A stretch of DNA of 64,000 nucleotides, taken from the NCBI RefSeq assembly GCF_000090795.2, contig NW_003546287.1, positions 217,940 to 281,939 on the forward strand, in the 5' to 3' direction. The position numbers and the translations under genes were made by a program. A model generated the notes under the pieces. That model made no database searches. It was not told the DNA's origin and worked only from the letters and a program-made list of their open reading frames with translations. Every line of letters begins with the position of its first letter. The stretch's first letter is position 1. Source of the stretch: Amphimedon queenslandica (lineage: Eukaryota; Porifera; Demospongiae; Haplosclerida; Niphatidae). Below are positions 23,180 through 34,368 of the stretch, piece after piece.

Positions 23180-24685
23180 TCTAGAAATGAAAATTGAAGT
23201 CATAAAAGCAGCAGAGATAGGAAAAAGTAGTATAAGAAGTTTGGCACAAGAGTTTGATTGTGGTCGATCTCAGAGAGCTGAAATGTTAAAGAAAAAGAAT
23301 GATATTCTTGCTATGTACTGATCAAATGCTTCAAAAAGCAAACAAGTGATCAGGCACAAGCAATCAGAATATGCTGCGTTATATCAAACTTTGTATGACT
23401 GGTACAACTGAGCTGTTTCTAAAAATATATATCCTGGTGGGCCACAAATAACGGAGAATGCCAAAGAACTTGCTGCAGTTCTTTGAAACCGACTTCCATT
23501 CCAGTAATTGTTGGCTTGACAAATGAAAAGACGTTATCACATTAGGTACGTTACAAAAAGTGGTGAATCTGGGAATGTAGCTAGAGAAACTGCTGAGTCA
23601 TGGAAGGAAAGTGTGCTAGAGCTATTGCAGGGTTATAAAGCAAAGAATATTTGGAACTAAAAAAGCATTACCAGAAAACGGGTTTGGCCAGAAGAAAGAA
23701 TGTAAAGGTGGAAAGAAAACAAAGGAAAGATCAACAATTGCTTTTTTAACTAATGCTGCAGGTGGTGAAGAAGTGCCAATTGTCATTTGGAAGTCTAAAT
23801 TGCCTCAATGATTTAATCGCGTTAATAAGAGTCAATTACCAGTACAATTTTATGACCAGAAGAATGCAAGGATTACAGGTGAGATTCTATCAGAAACTTT
23901 AGCTATAGTAAATTGTCAACTCGTGGCTAAGTCTCGTTTTATGGTGCTACTTCTTGACAATGCAGGTTGTCACCCCCATGACACTGAAGGCAAATACTAG
24001 TAATATCAAAGTAATTTGGTTACTAGCGAATACCACGTCAAAGTTACAACCGTTAGATCTTGGAATTATTCAGCATTTTAAAACTTACTATTGTAAACTT
24101 TTGCTAATGTTGGTGCTGAGAAAAATCGATACATATGGTACTGGTTCTGAAGTTGCTCAATCCGTCAATGTTCTTCTTGCTATTCAATGGATGGCAAAGG
24201 CCTGGAACAGTTTTCAAGAGTCAACAATTTGTAAGTGTTTTCACAAAGGTGGTATTTTATCTGATGATGGGAATGTTGTCTCAAGAATTGAAGGTGATCC
24301 AGACCTTGATAGCTGTCAAGAACTTCAAGGATTGGTAGATTAAGTAATGCAGGGACAGAGATGTTCTTCTGAGGAATATATCAGTGGTGATGATGATTTT
24401 TACTTTTGTCTTGATGTTTTCAATAATCAGTGGGAACAGTAACTTTTTACAATGGTTCTATCTGCTCAAAAAATTAGTGAAAATGACGTTCAGAGCAATA
24501 CTGAAAAATTAGACGACGAAACAGTTGTGATAGGCGAACCAAAGATCAAAAGCATAAACGAAGCTATTTTGTCACAAGAAGTACAGTACTTTTTACATTA
24601 TCACAGTTATGGTAACCCATCATCAATTTCTCCTACTATGAATAATTTAGTTGATATTCATTGTAAGAATATAGTTCAGACATGA
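23180..24685 (+). pseudogene. Tigger transposase relic 1
   Basis: The order is KIEVIKAAEIGKSSIRSLAQ (pogo/CENP-B-type HTH, about 23,190-23,250), a second DNA-binding block with YPGGPQITENAKELAA (about 23,430), then the DDE_1 domain. That domain shows ALPENGFGQKKE (about 23,665), KERSTIAFLTNAAGGEEVPI, LLLDNAGCHPHD (second Asp, about 23,945-23,985), NTTSKLQPLDLGIIQHFK and VAQSVNVLLAIQWMAKAWNS. The tail ends with IHCKNIVQT and TGA at 24,683. At least six breaks, including stops at 23,320, 23,485 and 23,998, and a loss around the first catalytic Asp near 23,655. Clearly inactive. Confidence 0.9.
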
Positions 24686-24839
24686 ATTAATGATTATTTA
24701 AAGTAAATGTTATTGAGTTGACTTAAATTTACATTAAAATAAACATTTTAATACCAACCTCACTGTAAAGGACACCTCTTTATCAAGTACATATATATAT
24801 TTCTCAATATGTCAATTAAATAGAGGTTCCACTGTATAT

Positions 24840-25530
24840 AGCCTAGAGCTTGAGCCAAAAGATATAGTATGATGAGTTACTTTGTGGTCCTGTCACTACA
24901 CAATATACTGGGAAAATGTAATAGATTAGGATAAGTAAACAACGGTATACATTTTAAGCAGATAACTTCTTAAGTCCAGGCTATTGAAATAACCAACTAT
25001 TGTCAGCATTTTGATACGCTACCATGTGATCTGTCACAAATAATTGCTTCATTCAGTACTTAATAGTAAATAGTATTAAGAAAGCTATAGATCAGTTAGT
25101 GCATCTAGGTTTACTTAAATCTTTTCTCATTCAAATAGAAGTTGCTCATGCGGTAGTGAAACATTGTGATTTATAGTAAATATCTTACTCGCTTTAATTT
25201 TATTAATAGTTATAACAATAATAATATTCTCTAAGGTCCCCACTTAACTTCACTCCCCCGCTCCTCTTCCCTTTTCATTACTTTCCCTTTCCTTTCTTTT
25301 ATTTCTTTATTGCAATTCCTCTCATTTTTGTTTTGTCATTGTTATTGTTGATTCTTTGTTTTGTCAGTGTTTCCATTACGTCTCTTATTATTGTCTTGGT
25401 CTTTTTGTTTGGGATAATAATAATTATAATTTTAAATTTTAACATTATATTGTTATTTTAAAAATAAGTTAATAGTTAATAGGAGTCAATAGAAGTGTAG
25501 TGAGTTCATCCCAGAGCCATATTCAGTATG
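24840..25530. other. Non-coding, pyrimidine-rich spacer
   Basis: No ORF. 25,230-25,400 is strongly T/C-rich (CTCCCCCGCTCCTCTTCCC and following). No repeat partner seen. Confidence 0.4.
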
Positions 25531-25544
25531 AAGACCTCCAATTG

Positions 25545-25975
25545 GCCCTAGATCCTCTAAGGCATAAATTGGTGGCTCTAATAAGGGTGAATGATAGTCT
25601 AGCTCTCATGCAGTGAAGTGCGGTTGAATACTGGAGATCCCACTTGGTTGCCAGCCTGTCAGCAAGTCTATTCATAGTGTCTCATCTCATTACCTACAAG
25701 TCCATCGCTGGTTATGCATAAGGGAGTAAAACTGGAGTGCTTTGAATCACAGGCCTTGCAATATTTAAGTTTCTTGTGTCTTTCAACAATATGTAAAACA
25801 GCATCTGGTGATTTTCAGAGGTAAGGAGCATTGGCATCAATTACACGATTATCAAAAATAGCCATAGATTGAGGATTCCAAACACCCTTAGCACCAATGT
25901 CACCCACCAGAAACCTCTTCCATTTCTATTGTGGAAATTCAAATTCCATTTTTTTCTCTGCTAAAATGAAGTAAT
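25545..25975 (-). pseudogene. Retroelement C-terminal domain fragment
   Basis: The minus strand reads FLVGDIGAKGVWNPQSMAIF, then DNRVIDANAPYL, HIVERHKKLKYCKACDSKHS and FTPLCITSDGLVGNE. The pattern (FDxRVxDxDA, EKxKKxKYxxAC, FTPLCxxxDGLxG) matches the C-terminal nuclease-like region that follows reverse transcriptases in a family of invertebrate and algal retroelements. No reverse transcriptase is present here. A short, broken fragment; class (LINE-like or other) not resolved. Confidence 0.5.
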
Positions 25976-26468
25976 ACCTTGTATTATTTATAAACAGCTT
26001 TTCCAGCCTATACATTTAATGCTATTATTTCTTTATCTGCAGGTTAGATAAACAATATATTTCAAGTGATGATAAAGTTTTGCAAAAGGCACTCCCCAAC
26101 CATTAATAATGATTAATTATTTTGTAGAATAACAAATTAATGACAATAATGTTCATCATAAAATTGTGTTTCTGAAAATGTTTGATCCTCATTATTGTCT
26201 TTACTGGTAGATTCTTCCCTAACAGAAGAAACATTGTTTTGAAATTTCAAAAAGACATTTTTTGCATGTAATGTTTAATTAATTTGCAGAAAATCATTTT
26301 GAGTTTGAAATTTCTAGAACATAATGCTATTAATTGTACTGAGTTTGAAATTTCAAGAACATAATGCTATTAATTCGACTCACATAGTGTCTCCTTGTTC
26401 GATGATGGTCTCAAACCTTCCTGCACTCTTTCTAATATATATCATCTTTATCAGGAAGAGTAACATAA

Positions 26469-28700
26469 TTAATAATGACAATGATTGTTTATACCTGATG
26501 CAGTTCCTGCTACAGACTTCATATTATCATTTTTAACAGTACATAACTCAGTTATAAGCTTTAGAGGATTTTTCTCATGGTAATCCTTCAAATGGATATT
26601 TTTTTTGCAGTGGATTGACAGAATGAATGGTTTTGTCACATTTCTAAGTATTGTACCTATTAAAAAACTCAACAACTAATAACAGAATTATAATCATACT
26701 TTTAACTGCCTTTGAATGCTTGAAGAAACCCACATTGGAGACAAAAATAGTATTTTTTTGTCAGGTATGAAATGCCATTGGCTATTAGTTGGAAATCCAT
26801 TAGGAGATAAAAAATGATACCATACGCACCCATACCAGCTGCAGTATTAACAGCTTTAGTCATTCTGCTAGAAGTAATGATCTATAAATTTTGTTTAAAA
26901 TTTAAATTAAAAGAATTATAACAAAGTAAGTAGAATTACTAAGTAACCTGTTCAACAGAAGCAACTTCAAATATTGACAATGAAAATCCATGGCAATCAG
27001 TTAAAACATCACTAATTGATGAATGAGACACCACTTCAGGCTGAATATTAATAAAGCATGCAAAGGAGCCATTGTCCTTAACAAAAAGACCTTGAGATGA
27101 TGTACAAGCTTCTTTGCACCTATTATGAATGAAAATTAATTTAAAAAGACTAAAATACCTGAGAGCTCTTTGACAGAAGTCAGTTAAAGTAAGACAATTT
27201 TCAGTCAATTTCTCTTCATTTGCAAAATCTGGAAATACTTTCTCTGCTTCATGCCAACCCGACAACCAGACCATGTCAACAAATTTCTTCTTTAATTCCC
27301 TCGTTTTCTTTACTTCGTAGCATGCTTCATTGAGTTGTTGCAATGGCAAAGTGCCTTCAGACACTTGCTTCAGCATCACTGAGGCAATATCAGGCTCTAA
27401 ATTTCTCAATCTCCTAAAATGACTGCCTTTACATTCTGGGCTGCAGCAGGACTTATCCTTTTTTGATAGCTTTACTATTAATCCTGCTTCATACTTCATG
27501 AACATAGCTTTCAACACTTGGTAATCTGAATAAGGCAGTGTCGACAACAAAAAAACCATATTCTCATCCAATTGTTTTTTCTAAAATGTAAATAATAATA
27601 ACAATAAAATAACAATAATCTATGTGCTCCTGTAATCATCAAAACTTTCCTGCACATAAAAGGGCTGCATGAGCAATTGAATATTTACTTACCGTCATCA
27701 TCAGAGTCATAGCACATGAGTCCCTCCATTCAGTAGTCTTATCTGGCAATATTTCTTCAATATCTTCAACACCAGAAAGAGAATATAGCCTTTTACAACA
27801 CATGTGAACCTTTAAAAATTTAAAAATTAATAACTACTTGAATGTCACTGAATTATCAATGATAAATTTTACAAGTCTGTTCCATGATTATGTACATGTA
27901 CTATAGCTAATAGGACACATGAAACTTGCATGAGCTCTAAAAAATTACCTTATCCTGCGTGGCATGCTATGATGAAATCCACTAGCACGATTATGCCTAT
28001 GGGCCAAATGTTGAACTTCAGTATCCGTTAAACCATGATAAATACAGACATTTCTATGAGTGAAAACAGGTAACGGATTCTCTTGATCTTTAAGAATTTC
28101 TTGCAAGGCAAGTCTAGAGTGAGTCCCACCAATTGTTTAATATTTGTAGGCTGCACAATGAGCAGGGGTAAACTCCTCTCCTTCAGGCAAAACCAATAAT
28201 CCAATTATTGGAGCAACTTCAACAAGTGGGTTTGCCATCATCTCTTCCTTCAGCAATTTGACAAATAACATGCCAGGGTGTCTTATGTTTCTATTAGCAG
28301 AAGGTTCAATCAAGCATGACACTGGCAGCTTAAACTGCCCTAAAATTATATATTATTATTATTATGTAATGTGCAATTGCAGCAAACATGCCATACCCAA
28401 AAATACTCTGAAAGGTCTAGTATTTCATTGTCAGTCACCTTTCTTTTCTTCAATAAGCATTATTGACTAGCGCTACCAGCATGTAAACGCTTTCGCGATT
28501 CTGTCATGTATATATAATCAATATGCATTTGATTACAAACTTAAAGAACTGATTTACCTTTATATTTCTGGGGCAGCAATTTAGGAGAATAAGTACCATC
28601 ACTTTTAAGATTAACCTCTACTTTTTCTTTGTATATCTCCAAACAGGCTTCAATAGAATGAACTCTTTCAAACAGCAAGGTGATATCATTTATACTTCAG
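26469..28700 (-). CDS. ParB/sulfiredoxin-like multi-exon gene, uncharacterised
   Basis: Exons on the minus strand, in order: 28,700-28,560 (VHSIEACLEIYKEKVEVNLK); 28,345-28,010, with IEPSANRNIRHPGMLFVKLL, PIIGLLVLPEGEEFTPAHCA and GGTHSRLALQEILKD, then HRNVCIYHGLTDTEVQHLA and HRHNRASGFHHSM; 27,810-27,690 (RLYSLSGVEDIEEILPDKT); 27,580-26,939; and 26,675-26,500 (GTILRNVTKPFILSIHCK). The core GGxHSRxAxQEL with YxGLTDxExxxLAxRHN resembles ParB-like domains of uncharacterised invertebrate proteins. A 39 nt in-frame intron fits 27,158-27,120. One stop near 28,138 and another near 27,953 may be decay or unrecognised introns. Function unknown. Confidence 0.55.
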
Positions 28701-28799
28701 TCAAAACGATCATATTATAGTGCTTGTGGCTGTGGTAAATTAATGTTAGTAATATTATTATTAATGGACAGCCTACTTAATCAAGTATGTCTGGCGTAG

Positions 28800-30540
28800 C
28801 CTAGTTGATGTAAATAAAATAAAAGCAGCACTAAGAAAACTAAAGGAAATGAATTGGCTTTATGGAAACGTAGATGATGATTCAGTTGAGAATCGTCTAA
28901 AAATGTTATACAAGTAGTGAGCAATACTACTTGTAAAATGCTTAAAAAAGCAAATGACCAACATTTAGAAGGCCTTGCAGCATACACGATTAGAAATTTT
29001 GATAGTAAAATTGCAACAGGTTAAGTCAATATAAATTAATGAAGGTAAAAGAAGCGCCTAAAGACAATAGGCAAGAGCATCTTGATTTGTTATGCTTTCT
29101 TACTTTATTCTCAACTGGACAATATGGAGAGCATCATCCCAGACAAAACTATCCAGCACAGACTTTCATTTAGTGAATACATAAAATCAAGAGTTTTAAA
29201 CAGATTTCCGATTTCGTAATAATCATTCATATTGTTTGCACTATTATGGATTAAAAATTAACAAAGCCTCAAAAACTGTCATATATAATTTATTAAAAAC
29301 ATCAACGGGCAACGTTGGTCAAACTGTTGCTAACATATTAGAAAAAATAAATGTGTTAGATGAAGAATTTGAGGGCAATTTAAGTACCTCCAATACGAGG
29401 CACAAATCAATATTGGTTCCGTGTGAAAGGTGAAGTCAAAGCAATGATTGCTGTGTATGGCTCACCAAGACTTTTCCTAACATTAAGTTGTGCTGAATAC
29501 AATTCAGCTGATATAGCACAATATTTATGAAAAGTGAATAATGCTCCTCAATTGTATAGTATTTCTAGATTATGTACTGAGGACCGTGTTTCAGTATCGC
29601 GACAATTTTCATACAAATCTAAGGATTTCTTTAACACAGTCATTCTCCAGAGAGGTGTTCTAGGCAAAGTAGAGCAATATTATCAGAATATCAAATGCAT
29701 GGAGCACCTCATTGACACATCCTCCTATGGATTGAAAATGCTCCTGTTGTCGGTATTGATCATCAAGAAGAAGTCTGTTCTTTCATACAAGATAGGATTA
29801 CCTGTCATATACCAGATAGTAATACGTCGCCTGATTTAAATTTTTTGGTAACAAAATACCAAATGCACAAGTGCAGAAATACTGCAATTGAAACATTAAA
29901 GTTGGCAAGACCTATGTATCTAGATGCCGATTCGATTTTCCTAGACCAGTACGAGATAGTATTTGCATCAATGATGAAAATAGCTTGAAATCATGCAATA
30001 AAATATGTTATCTCAAACAAAATGAAAAAGACGTTCGAGTCAACGACAACAATCCATTGCTGTTGATATTGTGGTGTGCAAATATGGACTTGCAATACAT
30101 AGCTGAGAGGAGTCTTTCCTTTACAGAATATGTAACTGGATATGTCACTAAAGCAGAATAGAGTTTTGCACAGGACTTATGGGATGAAGTCAGCAGCTGT
30201 GACAACATATACAGCAGGCTTTGGAAAATCGGACAAAAATTACTTTGAAATAAAGAAGTATGACTATATGAAGCTAGCGATCTTCTTCTTGCTGAAAGTG
30301 TATACATGAAATGAGTAACTGTACAGTACATTAATGTGTACTTGCCTCATAAGAGGAGCAGAAAAATCAAAAGCTATTCATATTTGACTAGAATGTATCA
30401 TTCTTCGAAAAACATTTTTAATCCTAGCATAATTGAAGACTTTTATCCAACAAGACCAAATAACATGGAAGATGTGTCTTTTTACAAATTTGTTGTTAAT
30501 TATAAATTTGATAAAATAGGAGCAAATGGAGAAAGAGAAT
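28800..30540 (+). pseudogene. Helitron DUF6570 and Rep-domain part
   Basis: Blocks seen: ALRKLKEMNWLYGNVDDDSV (28,830-28,890), TIRNFDNKIATG (about 28,990), KEAPKDNRQEHLDLLCFLTL, VYNLLK-like text at 29,280-29,300, and YGSPRLFLTLSCAEYNSADI (29,457-29,515), the Helitron_like_N signature (xxFLTxSCxEY). Then come ISRLCTEDRVSVSRQFSYK and FFNTVILQRGVLGKVEQYY (29,625-29,685), YQMHKCRN (29,855), VFPLQNM / YVTGYVTKAE-like text (30,120-30,160), and IIEDFYPTRPNNMEDVSFYK (30,430-30,490). Several stops and frame changes, for example at 29,430, 29,530 and 29,840. The HUH-type catalytic residues fall in the shifted stretch near 29,700-29,740 and cannot be confirmed. Confidence 0.85.
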
Positions 30541-30548
30541 AAAAACCT

Positions 30549-32290
30549 ATGCAAGAAGCAGAAAGAGACCAATTTTATTACTTGCTCATATTTTTATTTG
30601 TGCCTTTTAGAGACGACAGCACACTCGTAATGGAAGGAGAAACAATGGAAGAAGCTTTTAGGCGTCACAGAGAAGAATCTATATGTGGCATTGAAAATCA
30701 TTTCAACAAACAACAGAAATTATTAGAAGCTGAACATAATTGGAAGAAAATAGTCGATGCAAGAAATGAAGCCAGTTTTACTGAAGAACTTCCTGATAAC
30801 AAGGAAGATGATGAGCCTCAATTACTAGGTGTAATAATGGAAACAGTAGCTGATATTGTTGACATGCATAAAACTGTACCTAATTTAATATTAGAGAAAA
30901 CAGAGGCAATGCTTAATGTCAAAAAAAAATTTTTGATAAAATTAAGAGTCATCTATAAGTCAAAAAGAACGTGAAGACTTATTAGAGAATGAGTCTTCAA
31001 GACTACTTACTTTAGATAATATCAACCCGCTAAGATTGTTTATTAGTTGTGTAGGTGGAACTGGTAAGTCATTTTTGATAGAGGCAATGAAATGCCTAGT
31101 GGATGACATATGGCATCCAAAAAGTGGTGAAATTATGTGTGCTATAGTAACACCAACAGGTATAGCTGCATTTAATGTAGGCGGGCCAACAATACACAGT
31201 TTATTTCAGCTACCAATAGAGCATGATGGAAAGAAAGCTGGATATTGGGCTTTGAGTAAAGAAGCTCAGAAAAGAATAAAAATGACACTTAAAAATTTAA
31301 AAATTATAATAATAGACGAAGTATCTTTGGTATCCAATCTAAATCTAGCATACTTACACATGCGCTTAGAAGATATAATTGGTACTGATAAATGGTTTGG
31401 ATCCAAAAATATTTTATTTGTAGGCGACCTCTTACAATTGCCACCAGTTAATGGTAGACCAGTATTTAAATAATTTAGCAACAAACTAGTACAAACTAGA
31501 CTTGGAGTAGCAAATGCAGTTAACATATGGAAAGAAACATAGAATATGATGAACTAACAATCAATGAGCGACAAAAAGGAGATAAAGCTTTCTTTACGAT
31601 GCTTGATTCAGTTAGGCATGGCTGTCTGACTGATGAAACTATTGATACGCTTAAGAGTTGGGAATTTAAGGTTTTGATACAAGAAAAATATAAGGAATTG
31701 GAAAGTGAAGGAACAAATCCTCCAATTTGCCTATTTTCTAACGGAAACGCCTGCCAAAAAATCAATGAATTAATGTCAGAAAGTCTAGAAACTGAGAAAA
31801 TAGAATTAGCATGTGTTGATGTTGTTGATAAAAGTGGCAGCACAGCAAAAAGAACCAGAAAAAAAAATTAGAGAAACTAAAAGATCAACCAAGAAAACAC
31901 CTGGTTTAGAAGCTGTATTGTCTTTAGCAGTAAGCTGTAGAGTAATGCTAAGACGTAATTTTGATGAGACTGTAGGATTAGTTAACGGTGCCATTCGTAC
32001 AGTAATGGGTATTTACGCTACACGTATATCAATCAAATTTGATCACATTGATGTACCTTGTGACATAAAAAGGGTTACATCTAGATTTATGCTATCTAAG
32101 AATTTGTATATACATTGGAAACAGTTTCCCCTTATACTTTTCTACGCTATTACTATTCATAAATGCTGATTTATCTACTTACGTTTTTGGGGATGGTATG
32201 GCATATGTTGCATTGTCTCGTGTATGCACATTGAATGGATTACATTTATCATCATTTGATCCTCTCTGTTAAAGTTAGTCATCTGTGCAT
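30549..32290 (+). pseudogene. Helitron PIF1-like helicase part
   Basis: Superfamily 1 helicase motifs in order: Walker A CVGGTGKSFLIE (31,050-31,085), TPTGIAAFNVGGPTIHSLF (motif Ia region), Walker B IIIDEVSLVS (31,306-31,335), and GDLLQLPPVNG (31,422-31,455, motif III). After 31,527 follow the middle part and VSCRVMLRRNFDETVGLVNG (31,930-31,990), then GIYATRISIKFDHIDVPCDI, and the last motif AYVALSRVCTLNGLHL (32,203-32,250). The upstream part 30,549-30,974 is an acidic linker with DRDQFYYLL-like and LFVPFRDDSTLV text. Breaks near 30,972, 31,470, 31,870 and 32,168 split the helicase into four frames. Confidence 0.9.
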
Positions 32291-32579
32291 TAATGAAATT
32301 AACAGGCTGAGAAGTAAATTTCGAAAAGACTTACCTCAAATCAAGAAAAGTTAAGGAAACAAGAAAAAGATTCAAGTGACTGGTATAATTGATGATGGTG
32401 AACCTTTTAGAAAGAATGCCAAGGTGTCTGAAAGTCATGTACAAAGTACTAGTAACAGTACCGTTCGTAGCAATAAACGCAAAAGTACTGATATACAAGT
32501 CTAATTGCCCCAAAAAGAATAAAATGTGACGATAATGCTTGAAATAAGCCTTGCATCCAAAAAAGAAAAGTTGATATAG

Positions 32580-33430
32580 ACAGTAGTACTGACAATAGTG
32601 CTTTGGTATTGCCTCGCTCTAAAACAAATGATAAATTAATTTTTTCAATTAATTTGAAAAACCTAAAAACAAAATTTAATTTCAAAGATGAGGATAGTTG
32701 TAGTAGTCTCATTGTATCTATAAAACTCTCAAACATTAAATGTAAACCAAAAGATGATAAAACCAAGTGTGTTGTAAAAATTGACCATTGTAGTAGTGGT
32801 CTGATTGTATCTATAAAACTCTCAAGCATTGAATTAAAGACAATTAATCCAAAAAAACATGATGTCATCTTTACTCATGAAGAGCCACCTAACCCAGATA
32901 ATGTTAGGAGGAGACAAAGTGATTATGTTTATTACCCTGCTAATGAAGAAGTTCAAAGAAGGTGGTGTGAGATATTGAACCTTAAGTTTGTAACAGCTGC
33001 TAGAATCTTACCTGGCAGTCCAACAACACCATTGTCAGATGAAAGAGTTCCTAATAGATTATGAACTACATAGAGCAATTGTTAGTAATATGCCAAACTT
33101 TGCAGAAGAATTGTTTAATAGTATATTAAGTGCAACCAGATATTCAAGCATATATGATTCCATAAATAAGTCAAAAATGTATAGAAATTATGTGTGGGCC
33201 ACTGACACAGAGATTATTACACTAACAGCATTATTAGGTATAACCATATATTCATATTGACTCACTCCTACTTTTGTTGGCTGGGCTAGATATGGAACCC
33301 AGGAGTTGTAAGGCATTCCTTGTGATACTACTACACCTGCTTTGTATTAGAAGCATGTTGGTACTAATCATTTGCAAGCAGTTAAGTCTATTAATATTTC
33401 TGAAGCATTGATTGTTGATGGAAGTATGGT
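32580..33430 (+). pseudogene. Helitron OTU-like C-terminus with internal repeat
   Basis: Frame 32,603-33,064 starts with a Lys/Ser-rich segment holding near-repeats LIFSINLKNLK, LIVSIKLSNIK and LIVSIKLSSIE. It continues with RRRQSDYVYYPANEEVQRRW and RILPGSPTTPLSDERVPNRL. Frame 33,039-33,260 continues with HRAIVSNMPNFAEELFNSIL, KMYRNYVWATDTEIITLTAL and LGITIYSY. Then come ALYxKHVGTNHLQAV-like text (33,335-33,380). The second half matches the OTU fold (WATDxEIxxLAxLLxxxIxxY, NHFxxV). The segment that should hold the catalytic DGNCFFRA loop is missing between 33,060 and 33,070, so the protease is dead here. Two stops at 33,062 and 33,260. Confidence 0.75.
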
Positions 33431-33609
33431 GAATGGGAGTTCCATCATCTTTGAAACATTGGTTGTTAAATGTGACTTTTATTTCACTGCATGTGCAATG
33501 TGAGTGTGTGAAAACCAGTGGTGCATATCCACCCATTATTGCTCAGTATAAAGTGACCAAACTGCATTCAGGATGTGAGATTAATCAATGTATAACAGTG
33601 AATATTGAT

Positions 33610-33930
33610 TACTTGTTGCTATAATGGACAGGGAGAGGGTGTGAAAGAGGTTTACTGTTCATTAGAGTTTAGCATTGATTCAATTTTGTGTGACTATCAT
33701 TTATGTAGGACAGAGGGTTAGGAAGGGAGGAAGCTGTCATTTTCAATTCCCGATCTTGTTTGTGGCTTGTACTACATGTTTATAACAAGTGTCAGGTGCT
33801 TATGGATCAAGGGCACTGCTGACATATTTTGAAGGACAAGAAAAATTTACAGTAACAATAAAAGTTCTCATTATACATGTAGTATCATTCAAACAGTGAT
33901 TTGGTACATATATTAATGATCATCATACAT
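33610..33930. other. Non-coding spacer after the Helitron
   Basis: No gene recognised. May include the Helitron 3' end, but no convincing hairpin-CTRR was found by eye. Confidence 0.3.
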
Positions 33931-33931
33931 G

Positions 33932-34124
33932 TCAATGCTGCCATCAATGCTGTGTGCATTACATATATGTAAATGCTTGCCAGCTGATGTTGCGCATAAT
34001 GCTGCCATCAATGCTGTGCGCATTATTTAGTTAATGCTTGCCGGCTGATGTTGCGCATTGGAATGATGCTGCCATCAATGCTGTGCGCATATTAAATGCT
34101 TGCCAGCTGTTGTTGCGCATCTTT
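33932..34124. repeat. Three-copy tandem repeat, about 60 bp unit
   Basis: Three copies of a unit containing AATGCTGCCATCAATGCTGT, then GCGCATT, and AAATGCTTGCCAGCTGATGT followed by TGCGCAT. Copies start near 33,937, 33,999 and 34,068. Spacing varies by a few bases. Much higher in GC than its surroundings. Not coding in any frame. Confidence 0.85.
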
Positions 34125-34368
34125 TGTTCATGATTGTTGTAAATATGTGCATGTTCACATTAACAAAAAATATTGTTTGCACATTGCAAATTCTTCATGT
34201 GCACAATGTTATTTTATATTAAGCAGGTCATGAAATATTTTAAATGAGGATATCATTAGTAAGCAATATTATGTCTAAAATGCATGCCATCTATGATCCA
34301 ATCAGAAGCATTGTTGATGCTACCATTATCATTATTAGTTAGCATGTCACATACATACTTTTTATAGG

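Larger units (their letters stand above)
21216..24834 (+). mobile_element. Tigger/pogo transposon 1, with matching ends
   Basis: The left end CAGTGGAACTTCTCCTAACA and right end (complement CAGTGGAACCTCTATTTAAT) are pogo-type terminal repeats, each flanked by TA (21,214-21,215 and 24,835-24,836). Subterminal AAGGACACCTCTTTAT near the right end resembles GTACACCCCTTTAT near 41,547 in the second Tigger, supporting kinship. Total length 3,619 bp. The transposase relic is at 23,180-24,685. Between the left end and the gene lie a palindromic MITE and a segment shared with 44 kb, both probable later insertions. Confidence 0.85.
28790..33610 (+). mobile_element. Helitron with Rep, PIF1 helicase and OTU-type tail
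   Basis: A contiguous 4.8 kb Helitron protein trace on the plus strand: DUF6570-like lead, Helitron_like_N (Rep) domain, PIF1-type helicase, lysine-rich linker, OTU-like C-terminus. This order is the known plan of OTU-bearing Helitrons. The 5' TC and 3' CTRR hairpin ends were not located, so limits are from coding. Many frame breaks; not autonomous. Confidence 0.85.

Noticed and set aside
31266-31526. Minus-strand ORFs inside the Helitron helicase
   Set aside because: Shadow frames; all motifs are on the plus strand.
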